Assembly (NCBI GenBank): GCA_905614365.1 | Contig: CAJQSO010000007.1 | Location: 1-60,584 of the forward strand | From: an uncultured Candidatus Thioglobus sp. | GTDB lineage: Bacteria > Pseudomonadota > Gammaproteobacteria > PS1 > Pseudothioglobaceae | Direction of reading: 5' to 3' | Length of the DNA stretch: 60,584 nucleotides | Shown: piece by piece, positions 29,517 to 37,941 of the stretch | Layout of the letters: each line of letters begins with the position of its first letter | Position numbering within the stretch: position 1 is the stretch's first letter | Notes under the pieces: generated by a model | Told to the model about the DNA's origin: nothing | What the model saw: the letters and a program-made list of their open reading frames with translations, nothing else | Database searches by the model: none | Made by a program: the position numbers and the translations under genes

Positions 29517-29717
29517 GTGGAAATTTTAGTAAATGGTGAAAAAATTTCACTCCCTAAAGATTCAAGTATTGAAGATCTAATTTTGCATTTAGGTTATCAA
29601 AAGCAGCGAATTGCAATCGAAATTAATGAATTAATTATCCCAAAATCTAATCACTCTTCATTTCTACTTAAAGACCTAGACAAGGTTGAGGTAATTAATG
29701 CAGTCGGAGGCGGGTAA
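29517..29717 (+). CDS. thiS: Sulfur carrier protein ThiS
   Basis: A 66-aa ubiquitin-like protein whose C-terminal Gly-Gly (NAVGGG) is adenylated by ThiF and thiocarboxylated to donate sulfur to the thiazole of thiamine. The start is GTG. thiG, usually next, is absent: the following gene is the convergent prmA, 30 bases away. Other GG-ending sulfur carriers (MoaD, CysO) are possible, but the length and EILVNGEKISLP start favour ThiS. Confidence 0.88.
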   Translation: MEILVNGEKISLPKDSSIEDLILHLGYQKQRIAIEINELIIPKSNHSSFLLKDLDKVEVINAVGGG

Positions 29718-29747
29718 GAGATAAAGGTAAAAATTTAACTACAGTTT

Positions 29748-30623
29748 TTATTTTCTTTTTCCAGAAATTCTAAACCATTCATCTTTATTGACAACTTGAA
29801 TATTTGAAAAATTAACTGAATAGCAATTAACCACTCTGTCAACCTGTTCTTTTAAGATACCAGATAAAAGCAGCAGACCATTTGAGTAAACTAGATTTGA
29901 AAATAATGGCTCCAATTCAACCAATGGATTGGCCAAAATATTAGCTATCAATAAATCACATTGATTACCATCCTTCTGGTCTATTGAATGAATTGTACTA
30001 ATGATATTTTCACACTTATTTTTGACTATATTTTCTTTACTTGAAAGCACTGCTTGAGGATCATTATCAATAGCAATAACACTTTTCGCGCCAAGCTTTG
30101 CAGCTGCTATTGCTAATATTCCAGTGCCACAACCAAAATCAATAACATGAAGGTCTTTTGGTGGATTTAAATCTAAGTATTCAAGGCATAGACTAGTTGT
30201 TTGATGTGTTCCAGTTCCAAAAGCCAGCCCTGGATCCATATGAATTACAATAGATTCATTAGAAAGGATAGATTCAGTATCCCATGAAGGGCAAACCCAA
30301 AGTCTTTTACCGAAGCGCATTGAAGGAAAATCTTTTTGGCACTCCTCTTCCCAAACTCTATCTTTAAGCGCTACAGTACCTATAATAATATTACAGATGT
30401 CTAAAATAGAAGTCTCTATAGATTTTTGATTTACCTCTGAAGGAAATAAAGCATTTACTTTAACGTTATCCCACAAAGGCGTTTGCCCAACTGGAGGCTC
30501 ATAAATTGCGTCATTAAGAGCATCAGAGTAGGTTATAGATATACTTCCTAGGCCTATTAAGACCTCTGAAACAAGATCTATTTCAGATTTTTTAACTTCA
30601 AAAGATATTTGTTTCCAGCTCAT
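29748..30623 (-). CDS. prmA: Ribosomal protein L11 methyltransferase (PrmA)
   Basis: A 291-aa SAM-dependent methyltransferase that trimethylates L11. N-terminal L11-recognition domain (MSWKQISFEV, about 1-60), then a Rossmann fold with VIDFGCGTGILAIAA, IDNDPQAV and the catalytic-loop segment LLIANILANPLVEL. The gene stands 43 bases after alaS on the same strand. Confidence 0.96.
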   Translation of the reverse strand: MSWKQISFEVKKSEIDLVSEVLIGLGSISITYSDALNDAIYEPPVGQTPLWDNVKVNALFPSEVNQKSIETSILDICNIIIGTVALKDRVWEEECQKDFPSMRFGKRLWVCPSWDTESILSNESIVIHMDPGLAFGTGTHQTTSLCLEYLDLNPPKDLHVIDFGCGTGILAIAAAKLGAKSVIAIDNDPQAVLSSKENIVKNKCENIISTIHSIDQKDGNQCDLLIANILANPLVELEPLFSNLVYSNGLLLLSGILKEQVDRVVNCYSVNFSNIQVVNKDEWFRISGKRK

Positions 30624-30666
30624 GAAAAAATAATATATTGCATTGTGCTTGACTTTTTATATCAAC

Positions 30667-33264
30667 TTAGAGTAAGTCTTTAATAGAGTCCAATGCTTTT
30701 GGTAATTTATCCGGCTCTGTGCCTCCACCTTGTGCCATATCTGCTCGACCACCACCTTTTCCGCCAACCTGGATAGCAACATGGTTCAAAATATTACCTG
30801 CTTGGTATTTATCCGTCAGGTTTTTGGTTACCACTGCAACAAGAGAAATTTTCTTATCAGAGACAACTGCTAATACAACTATTGCCAAACCCAGCTTATC
30901 TTTCAGCTTATCCGCTAAATCTCTTAAATCTTTTGCAGGAATATCTAAAACTTCAGTCGCTAAAACCTTTACGCCTTTAACTTCTACAGTTTTGGATAAA
31001 AGTGAATCACCTTGATCACTTGATAATTGTTTCTGAAAAACTGCGATCTGTTTCTCAAGGCTTTTTTGATTACTAATTAACTGCTTTACTTTGTCTAAAG
31101 CCATTGAATTATTTGATTTTGTTAGACTTGCAATCATACTAAGGGTGTCTTCATTTTTCTTATCAAGCTGATAAGCATCAACTCCTGTAACTGCCTCTAT
31201 TCTTCTAACACCTGCAGCTACGCCGCCCTCAGAAATAATTTTAAACCTGCCGATATCTCCTAGCCTTTTAACATGGGTGCCTCCACAAAGCTCAACTGAG
31301 AAGTTATCATCGCCCATTGAAAGAACCCTAACTGAATCTCCATATTTCTCCCCAAAAAGAGCCATTGCTCCCTTCTTCTTAGCAGTCTTGATATCAGTTT
31401 CTTCAGTGCTTACTTGTGTATTGCCTAAAATTTGCTGATTAACTATCGCCTCAACCTTGTCTAAATTAGCTCTTGATACTACCTCATCATGTGAGAAATC
31501 AAATCGTAGCTTTTCTGATTCAACCAGAGAGCCTTTTTGATTTACTTGATCACCAAGAACCTGCCTTAAAGCTTCATGTAAAAGATGCGTTGCTGAATGA
31601 TTATTCATGATTTTCTTGCGTCTATCCTGGTTAATTGACGCCTCAACCTTATCTCCAACTTGAAGTGAGCCACTAGCTTGAAACCCATGATGTTCAAATG
31701 CATTGGAAGCTTGTTTTTGAGTATCAGTAACTTTAAATTGCGCACCATTTTTTGACAAAGTCCCATGGTCACCACTTTGGCCTCCCGATTCTCCATAGAA
31801 GCTACTTTTATCGATAATCACAATGGCCTGTTCGCCCTCATTAAGAGAATCTACAGATTTATTGTCTTTAATAATAGCGCTAATAATTGCGCTATTTTTG
31901 AATTGTTCATAGCCTAAAAACTCAGTTGAATTTTCGATCGTTATAGTAGATTTTTTAGAATCAAAATCACCCGCTTTACGGGCGCGCTCTTTCTGGAGCG
32001 TCATTTCAACCTCAAAGCCGTCCATGTCAACAGTAAGACCTCGCTCTCTTGCTACGTCTGCCGTTAAGTCAACTGGGAAACCGTAAGTATCGTAAAGTTT
32101 GAAGGCCACCACTCCGCTTATTTCTTTTCCAGAAATTCCCTTGATTGCTGATTCAAGAATTCCCATGCCAATGTCTAAAGTTTGTATAAATCTGTCTTCT
32201 TCCTTTTTGAGAACTTTTTCAACGTGAGATTGATTAGCACTTAATTCTGGATAGGCATTCTTATTTTGACTTGCTAAGAATGAAGCGAGTTTATAAAAAA
32301 ATATTTCTTCAATTCCTAATTTATGACCATGCCTTATTGCCCTTCGAATTATTCTTCGAAGTACGTAGCCTCTGCCTTCGTTAGAAGGAATGATGCCATC
32401 AACAATCATAAATGCAGTAGAGCGGATATGATCAGCAATTACTCTAACGGATGCATGGCTAGCTTGGATTTTTTGAGCCTTGGGTGTAAGATTTACAATC
32501 GCGCTTGTTAGCTCTTTAAAAATATCAATATCATAGTTATTATTTTCGTGTTGTAAAACAGCGGCTAATCTTTCAAGACCCATTCCTGTATCAACTCCTG
32601 TTGATTTAAGGGGCACCAATTCTCCGTCTTGCTGTCGATCAAACTGCATAAAGACCAAATTCCAAATCTCAATAAATCTGTCACCATCTTCCTCAGGTGT
32701 ACCTGGGGGGCCGCCCTGTATATGTTCACCATGGTCATAAAAAATCTCACTGCATGGACCGCATGGACCCGTATCACCCATCTGCCAAAAATTATCTTTA
32801 GCGCCGCAGCGTGAAATTCTCTCTCTAGGGAAGCCTATCTCGTTGACCCAAATATCAGCTGCCTCATCATCATCCTCAAAGACGCTAACCCAAAGCTTAT
32901 CTTTTGGGAGTCCAAGCTCTACTGTTAAAAAGTCCCAGGCAAAGCGAATCGCCTCACTCTTAAAATAGTCACCAAAGCTAAAATTACCAAGCATTTCAAA
33001 AAATGTGTGGTGGCGAGCTGTATAGCCAACATTATCTAAATCATTGTGCTTTCCACCTGCCCTAACGCACCTTTGAGATGATACCGCGCGGTTAAATGAG
33101 CTTTTTGATGCTCCAGTAAAAATGTCTTTAAAGGGTACCATCCCGGCATTAACAAATAACAAAGTGTTATCGTTATGCGGCACCAATGAAGCGCTCTGCT
33201 GAATTGAATGGCCATTACTCTCGAAGTAGCTTAAAAATTTCTGTCTTATTTCAGCAGTTTTCAT
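30667..33264 (-). CDS. alaS: Alanyl-tRNA synthetase (AlaS)
   Basis: Class II synthetase of 865 aa. Order: catalytic core (about 1-240, with FVNAGMVPFKDIF, RCVRAGGKHNDLDNVG and the GTGLERL-type segment TGMGLERLA), tRNA recognition domain, editing domain with zinc-type motifs HSATHLLH and CGGTHV (about 555-665), and the C-Ala domain ending GGGRADMAQGGG. The full family length is present. Confidence 0.98.
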   Translation of the reverse strand: MKTAEIRQKFLSYFESNGHSIQQSASLVPHNDNTLLFVNAGMVPFKDIFTGASKSSFNRAVSSQRCVRAGGKHNDLDNVGYTARHHTFFEMLGNFSFGDYFKSEAIRFAWDFLTVELGLPKDKLWVSVFEDDDEAADIWVNEIGFPRERISRCGAKDNFWQMGDTGPCGPCSEIFYDHGEHIQGGPPGTPEEDGDRFIEIWNLVFMQFDRQQDGELVPLKSTGVDTGMGLERLAAVLQHENNNYDIDIFKELTSAIVNLTPKAQKIQASHASVRVIADHIRSTAFMIVDGIIPSNEGRGYVLRRIIRRAIRHGHKLGIEEIFFYKLASFLASQNKNAYPELSANQSHVEKVLKKEEDRFIQTLDIGMGILESAIKGISGKEISGVVAFKLYDTYGFPVDLTADVARERGLTVDMDGFEVEMTLQKERARKAGDFDSKKSTITIENSTEFLGYEQFKNSAIISAIIKDNKSVDSLNEGEQAIVIIDKSSFYGESGGQSGDHGTLSKNGAQFKVTDTQKQASNAFEHHGFQASGSLQVGDKVEASINQDRRKKIMNNHSATHLLHEALRQVLGDQVNQKGSLVESEKLRFDFSHDEVVSRANLDKVEAIVNQQILGNTQVSTEETDIKTAKKKGAMALFGEKYGDSVRVLSMGDDNFSVELCGGTHVKRLGDIGRFKIISEGGVAAGVRRIEAVTGVDAYQLDKKNEDTLSMIASLTKSNNSMALDKVKQLISNQKSLEKQIAVFQKQLSSDQGDSLLSKTVEVKGVKVLATEVLDIPAKDLRDLADKLKDKLGLAIVVLAVVSDKKISLVAVVTKNLTDKYQAGNILNHVAIQVGGKGGGRADMAQGGGTEPDKLPKALDSIKDLL

Positions 33265-33312
33265 TTCAAAATTGATTTATTAAAAATAAAGATTATTATA
33301 CTCATGGGTCAA

Positions 33313-33627
33313 TTAGAGGGCAAAAAACTCTTGAAGACAGTCACATAGATTTACCTGAACACCTAATTCAAGCTTGCCTAATTTCTTGATGAAGCAAAAT
33401 TTTTCTACAGACCTAATCTGGTCAACCATGATATACCCTTTTGAGCCTTCAAATTTGCATTCAACTCTACTTGGAAGTTGTTCAATCGAAGTCGTCATTG
33501 GGGCAACCATAAGGCTTGGCAAGTCATTTAATTCATCAGGAGTGATAATGGCGCATAAGCCGAGATTATCAACCACCCTGCCATGTTCAGGATTTTTCAT
33601 GACTAACCAAACATCAAAACGTTTCAT
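33313..33627 (-). CDS. mazF: MazF/PemK-like toxin endoribonuclease
   Basis: A 104-aa protein starting MKRFDVWLV, the classic PemK/MazF beginning, with CAIITPDELND, MVAPMTTS and GYIMVDQIRSVEK. MazF-type toxins cut mRNA at short sequence motifs. I place the start at the ATG overlapping the antitoxin TGA (ATGA, 33627); longer in-frame starts exist but would run far into the antitoxin gene. Both genes are transcribed together and the toxin depends on coupled translation. Confidence 0.88.
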   Translation of the reverse strand: MKRFDVWLVMKNPEHGRVVDNLGLCAIITPDELNDLPSLMVAPMTTSIEQLPSRVECKFEGSKGYIMVDQIRSVEKFCFIKKLGKLELGVQVNLCDCLQEFFAL

Positions 33628-33836
33628 TGGGTTTTTCGCCATTCCCAAGTGGCAGTTAACTGATCTTGTTTAATGTTATTTTTCCACCCTACACGTGCTT
33701 TCTTATCAGGAGTAATGAGCAAGCCGCTGTCCAAAACAACAAAATCTAACTCTATGTTTTCAAGATTAGACAGCGCAATTATTGGCTTAGGAATCCTTAT
33801 TCCCTGTGAGTTGCCTATTTTAATTATTTTTGCCAT
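33624..33836 (-). CDS. mazE: MazE-like antitoxin
   Basis: A 70-aa AbrB/SpoVT-fold antitoxin. The N-terminus AKIIKIGNSQGIRIPKPI is the swapped-hairpin DNA-binding domain (about 1-45). The acidic or aromatic tail that would bind MazF is short (TWEWRKTQ). A perfect inverted repeat just upstream fits autoregulation by the antitoxin-toxin complex. Confidence 0.9.
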   Translation of the reverse strand: MAKIIKIGNSQGIRIPKPIIALSNLENIELDFVVLDSGLLITPDKKARVGWKNNIKQDQLTATWEWRKTQ

Positions 33837-33838
33837 AA

Positions 33839-33871
33839 TGTAATTATATTGTAATTACATTGCAAAGACAA
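33839..33871 (-). promoter_or_regulatory. Promoter and inverted-repeat operator of mazEF
   Basis: On the minus strand, TTGTCT (33871-33866) and TATAAT (33848-33843) are spaced by 17 bases. A perfect 8-base inverted repeat TGTAATTA-5-TAATTACA (33839-33859) covers the -10 box, so a bound repressor would block transcription. The predicted start, about 7 bases past the -10, falls on or next to the mazE ATG at 33836, which would make the transcript leaderless or nearly so. Confidence 0.75.
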
Positions 33872-33877
33872 GTTGAA

Positions 33878-34492
33878 TTAATTTAAAAAATCAATACTAC
33901 CGGCGCCTTCTCTTAAAATTACAACTCCATCACCCGTCAAGTCAATGACAGTAGTTGGCTCTGGCGGGCAATGGCCTGCATCAATTATAAGATCGGTCGA
34001 ACCATTAAGCGCAACCTTAACATCGTTACAATTATAAAACTCATAGCCCTTGATTATTAATGAAACACTAATCATTGGCTCCATTAAATCTTCGAGTATC
34101 GCCTGAACTATAGGATTATCTGATACTCGGATGCCAATAGTTTTACTTTTTCCATTGAGTAAACGATTAGGAATATCTTTTGACCCTTCCAAAATAAACG
34201 TATAAGCGCCTGGTAATATTTTTTTTAATAGTCTAAAACCTGCATTATTTAATTTTGCGTATTCACCAACGTGAGACAAGTCTTTTAGCATCAAAGTAAA
34301 GTGGTGGTGCTTACTCAACTTTCGTATATTAACAATTTGATCCATAGCTTTTTTATTTCCAAGAGTGCAGCCCAAGGCGTACCCTGAATCTGTTGGATAA
34401 GCTATAACGCCTCCCCTTTCCAACACATCAATAACCTGATTAATGATTCGTGACTGAGGGTTTTCAGAGTGAATACTAATAACAGCTGACAT
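33878..34492 (-). CDS. yciO: YciO family protein (Sua5/TsaC-like)
   Basis: A 204-aa protein with the Sua5/YciO/YrdC fold (GGVIAYPTDSGYALGC, then KHHHFTLMLKDLSHV, LPGAYTFIL and STVIDLT-like TTVIDLTGDG). TsaC/Sua5 make threonylcarbamoyl-AMP; YciO is a paralogue with weak or uncertain activity. The pairing with the upstream PHP gene is the rnm-yciO order of E. coli and favours YciO. Start at the ATG of the TAATG overlap (34492). Confidence 0.88.
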   Translation of the reverse strand: MSAVISIHSENPQSRIINQVIDVLERGGVIAYPTDSGYALGCTLGNKKAMDQIVNIRKLSKHHHFTLMLKDLSHVGEYAKLNNAGFRLLKKILPGAYTFILEGSKDIPNRLLNGKSKTIGIRVSDNPIVQAILEDLMEPMISVSLIIKGYEFYNCNDVKVALNGSTDLIIDAGHCPPEPTTVIDLTGDGVVILREGAGSIDFLN

Positions 34493-35316
34493 TAGAGGTA
34501 TCTCCAAACAGCCTTTTCAGGGTCCGGTAAATCTCTTAAATTACCTATCCGAACTCTTTGATTTGGCCATCCATGAAAGTCAGATCCACAAGATGCTAGC
34601 AAATTATAATCTTTTGCCCATTGATTACTCAATTTAACCTCTTCTTCGGTACTTGTACCAGTAACAACTTCTAGCCCATCGCCTAGTACCCCTTTGAAAT
34701 CAATTAGCAACTTTTTAATCTTAGTATTTGTCATTCTATATCTTAAGGGATGAGCAATAAGAGCTTTGCCACCAGCAGCATGAATCCAATGAACAACTTC
34801 TTCAAAACCTTTCCACTCAACACCAACCCCTCCAGGCTTTTTACCGGTTAAATAGCGCCTAAATACTGCTTTCATGTCTTTGCAATAACCCTCACTAATT
34901 AACATCTGCGCAAAATGCGTACGAGTTAACATGTCCGTTTTACTAAAGCTTTGCGTTTTTTCTAGTGCATCTTTAATTCCAGAGCGCCAAAGGCTAAGAG
35001 CTATTTTTTCTGCTCTTTCTTTTCGTAATTTTTGATTATGCTCTAATCCAGTTTGTAAGATATCATTATTAATGTCTATTCCAAGCCCTAAAATATGAAT
35101 GGCCATATTTCGCCAAAATGCAGATATTTCAACGCCATTAATAAGACTTAAATTTAATTTATCTGCCTCTAATTTAGCCTCTGCAGAACCTTCAGTAGTA
35201 TCATGGTCAGTTAATGAGAACAATTCGCAACCTGCTTGACTTGCGAGTTTAACAACTTCGCTCGGGGAAAGTACGCCATCTGAATAGAAAGAATGACTGT
35301 GAAGATCAATTTTCAT
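34492..35316 (-). CDS. rnm: PHP-domain phosphoesterase, RNase AM (Rnm/YciV/TrpH)
   Basis: A 274-aa PHP protein. Metal-binding motifs are DLHSHSFYSDG near the N-terminus, LTDHDTTEG, a His in the ALIAHPLRY segment and GSDFHG. E. coli Rnm (YciV, TrpH) is a 5'-3' exonuclease that matures rRNA 5' ends and acts on 3',5'-bisphosphonucleotides. I use the ATG at 35316, which puts the first metal motif at the usual place; an ATG 21 bases earlier is also open. Coupled to yciO by TAATG. Confidence 0.9.
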   Translation of the reverse strand: MKIDLHSHSFYSDGVLSPSEVVKLASQAGCELFSLTDHDTTEGSAEAKLEADKLNLSLINGVEISAFWRNMAIHILGLGIDINNDILQTGLEHNQKLRKERAEKIALSLWRSGIKDALEKTQSFSKTDMLTRTHFAQMLISEGYCKDMKAVFRRYLTGKKPGGVGVEWKGFEEVVHWIHAAGGKALIAHPLRYRMTNTKIKKLLIDFKGVLGDGLEVVTGTSTEEEVKLSNQWAKDYNLLASCGSDFHGWPNQRVRIGNLRDLPDPEKAVWRYL

Positions 35317-35387
35317 AATAGTGAAGATTATAATCAATAAATCAATTTAACGTGCATGGGGATTAACAAAGTTGAAAATCTAATTCA

Positions 35388-35428
35388 TTGTTCAGTTGTT
35401 GAACAACGATTAATATATAGCTTATAAT
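35388..35428 (+). promoter_or_regulatory. rfaH promoter with inverted repeat
   Basis: A perfect 7-base inverted repeat TTGTTCA-5-TGAACAA lies at 35388-35406. TTGAAC (35399-35404) and TATAAT (35423-35428) are spaced by 18 bases. The start point would be about 35435, at the ATG at 35436, leaving little or no leader. The repeat overlaps the -35 and could be an operator. An alternative TTGTTC-17-TAATAT pair lies 11-12 bases further upstream. Confidence 0.55.
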
Positions 35429-35435
35429 GAGACAC

Positions 35436-35909
35436 ATGAAAAAATGGTATCTAATCAAAACCAAGCCAAGACAAGAAAATACTGCAATAATAAATCTTGA
35501 AAATCAAGGATATACTACTTATTGTCCTATAGTTAAAATTAACAAAAAGAATGTGGTTTTATTTCCAGGCTATGTATTTATATATCTTGATAAACATAAT
35601 GAAAATTGGTCGCCAATTCGCTCAACTAAAGGTGTAATAAATTTTGTTAGATTTGGTTTAAACTTCGCCCAAGTTCCTGATGACATTATTGAATATATTA
35701 GAGTCAATCAAGCCAATTCAGAAGAAAAATTAAAAAAACTAAGTAAATTTAAAAAAGGTGATAAAGTTCAAATAACAGATGGAGTATTTAAAAACTGTAT
35801 TGCTATTTTTCAATCCTACAAATCTGAAGAGCGAATAATCTTATTGATGAAGATATTAGGCCAACAACAAGCCATAAATATTAAGCAAGAACTATTAGTT
35901 GCTCTATAA
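35436..35909 (+). CDS. rfaH: RfaH-like transcription antiterminator (NusG paralogue)
   Basis: A 157-aa NusG-family protein. N-terminal NGN domain (KKWYLIKTKPRQE, FPGYVFIYLD, TKGVINFVRFG) and a C-terminal KOW segment (FKKGDKVQITDGVFKN). The opening residues and the short acidic-poor linker are those of RfaH, not of housekeeping NusG, which sits with rpl genes. RfaH lets RNA polymerase read through long LPS, capsule and O-antigen operons and recruits ribosomes. The long minus-strand glycan cluster in this window is the obvious target; I did not find an ops element because the cluster start is outside. An ATG 9 bases earlier is also in frame. Confidence 0.88.
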   Translation: MKKWYLIKTKPRQENTAIINLENQGYTTYCPIVKINKKNVVLFPGYVFIYLDKHNENWSPIRSTKGVINFVRFGLNFAQVPDDIIEYIRVNQANSEEKLKKLSKFKKGDKVQITDGVFKNCIAIFQSYKSEERIILLMKILGQQQAINIKQELLVAL

Positions 35910-35966
35910 TTATCATTCCCTAGTATTAACTTACTTTTTTTTATTTTCTAATCTATTAAATAATTT

Positions 35967-37814
35967 ATGTGCGGCATTGTTGGAGGAATTACTAGTAAAA
36001 ATATTACTCCGCTACTAATGGATGGGTTGAAGCGACTAGAATACCGAGGTTATGACTCATCTGGGCTTGTAATACTATCACAAGACAATAAACTGGTGCG
36101 AGAGCGAGCTGCTGGAAAAGTTAAGAATCTTGAAAACAATTTAAAATTAAAAAAACCTAGCCTTAAAGGCAATGTTGGGCTAGCTCATACTCGATGGGCG
36201 ACTCATGGCAAACCATCAGTCAACAACGCACACCCACACATTTCAAAAAACTCAATTAGTTTGGTGCACAATGGGATTATTGAAAACTATATTGATCTAA
36301 AAGATTTACAAATGAAGCAAGGCTATGAGTTTACTTCTGAAACTGATACCGAGGTTATTGCGCATGCAATTGAATCTGCTATCAAGCCTTCCGACTCTTT
36401 ACTTAAAGCAACTCAAAAAGCAATAAAAACACTTGATGGCTCCTATGGGATTGGGGTTCTTTCATCTAAATACCCAGACCAAATTATTGCTGCAAGAAAG
36501 GGCTCCCCCTTGGTAATAGGAATTGGTGACAATGGTAATTATGTTGCATCAGACCAAATGGCGCTTTTGTCTGTAACTGATAAATTTATTTTTCTAGAAG
36601 AGGGAGATATTGCTGAAATTAAATTAGACAAAATTACCATTTATGATTTAAATGATAATTTAGTTGAGCGCCCTATCAAAACCTCCAACTTAAAAGTGGG
36701 CCAGGTTGACTTAGAGGGTTACGATCATTTTATGCAAAAAGAAATCTTTGAACAGCCCCAAGCAATAAGAGATACATTGGAGTCACGCATTACAAATGAT
36801 GCTGGAGTAATTCCAGCTTTTGGGCATGATGCTGAAAAAATATTTCAGAAAATTAGGCAAGTCCAAATTGTTGCTTGCGGCACGAGTTATCATGCAGGTC
36901 TAGTTGCTAAATATTGGCTCGAAGATATAGCCAAAGTGCCATGTAATGTTGAAGTTGCAAGTGAATATCGCTACCGTAACCCCATCCTTTTAAATGACAC
37001 TCTCTTTGTTACTCTTTCGCAAAGCGGGGAAACAGCTGATACAGTCGAGGCCCTAAAAACAGCTAAGAAAATAAATAGCAATATTGTCTCTCTTTGTATA
37101 AGTAATTCTTCTGAATCTAGCCTTACAAGGCTTTCTGATTTAAATTTTTTAACTCATGCTGGCCCTGAAATTGGCGTCGCTAGTACAAAAGCCTTTACTA
37201 CTCAACTAGTTGCTCTAGCATTATTAGTTTGCTCTATAGGTAAATTAAAAAATACAATTAATACAAAGCAAGAGAAAGAAATTATTGACGGTTTAAGAAG
37301 ATTGCCAGGACTAATTAGCGATGCGTTATTGCAAGAGCCACAAATTAAAAAATTAGCAGCGCGCTTTAAAGATAAAAATAGTGCTCTTTTTCTAGGAAGA
37401 GGAACAATGTATGCTATTGCGATGGAAGGCGCACTCAAACTAAAAGAAATTAGTTATATTCATGCTGAGGCATACCCTGCTGGAGAATTAAAACATGGGC
37501 CAATCGCACTAATTGATAAAAATATGCCAGTAATTGCAATTGCTCCAAATGACGAACTATTAGGCAAACTTAAATCAAATCTACAGGAAGTAAAATCCAG
37601 AGGCTCACAGATGATTGTTTTTGAAGATGAAGACTCAAAAGTGCAGTCAATGGAGGCAATGGAAGTAATCCAAATTACCTCAAACCTTGGCCGGATCTCT
37701 GCACCTATTATCTTTACAATACCCCTTCAGCTGTTAAGTTATCATGTTGCCCTGATAAAAGGTACTAATGTCGACAAGCCAAGAAATTTAGCTAAATCCG
37801 TCACCGTTGAATGA
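35967..37814 (+). CDS. glmS: Glutamine--fructose-6-phosphate aminotransferase (GlmS)
   Basis: A 615-aa enzyme that makes glucosamine-6-phosphate, the precursor of UDP-GlcNAc for peptidoglycan, lipid A and the amino sugars of the downstream cluster. N-terminal glutaminase with the nucleophile Cys right after Met (MCGIVGG), HTRWATHG, then two SIS domains (VACGTSYHAG and SQSGETADT in the first, LGRGTMYAIAMEGALKLKE in the second) and the C-terminal DKPRNLAKSVTVE. No glmS ribozyme or riboswitch is visible in the 57-base upstream gap. Confidence 0.97.
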   Translation: MCGIVGGITSKNITPLLMDGLKRLEYRGYDSSGLVILSQDNKLVRERAAGKVKNLENNLKLKKPSLKGNVGLAHTRWATHGKPSVNNAHPHISKNSISLVHNGIIENYIDLKDLQMKQGYEFTSETDTEVIAHAIESAIKPSDSLLKATQKAIKTLDGSYGIGVLSSKYPDQIIAARKGSPLVIGIGDNGNYVASDQMALLSVTDKFIFLEEGDIAEIKLDKITIYDLNDNLVERPIKTSNLKVGQVDLEGYDHFMQKEIFEQPQAIRDTLESRITNDAGVIPAFGHDAEKIFQKIRQVQIVACGTSYHAGLVAKYWLEDIAKVPCNVEVASEYRYRNPILLNDTLFVTLSQSGETADTVEALKTAKKINSNIVSLCISNSSESSLTRLSDLNFLTHAGPEIGVASTKAFTTQLVALALLVCSIGKLKNTINTKQEKEIIDGLRRLPGLISDALLQEPQIKKLAARFKDKNSALFLGRGTMYAIAMEGALKLKEISYIHAEAYPAGELKHGPIALIDKNMPVIAIAPNDELLGKLKSNLQEVKSRGSQMIVFEDEDSKVQSMEAMEVIQITSNLGRISAPIIFTIPLQLLSYHVALIKGTNVDKPRNLAKSVTVE

Positions 37815-37897
37815 GCTATTATATTAGGCGCTTTTAGCTTATTTATTGTTGTGTTATTTGATTAATAGGAGTGTCCACAAAAGCAGAGCGGTGCATC

Positions 37898-37906
37898 TGG
37901 TATAAC
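37898..37906 (+). promoter_or_regulatory. Extended -10 promoter for galU
   Basis: TGGTATAAC lies 35 bases before the galU ATG in the 127-base gap after glmS. The -35 is weak. It suggests galU has its own transcription start. Confidence 0.45.
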
Positions 37907-37941
37907 ATCTCTATAAAAATGAATAAAAAAGGTAGTAATGA

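Noticed and set aside
35910-35966. glmS ribozyme/riboswitch before glmS
   Set aside because: The gap is only 57 AT-rich bases, too short for the ribozyme, which is also restricted mainly to Firmicutes.
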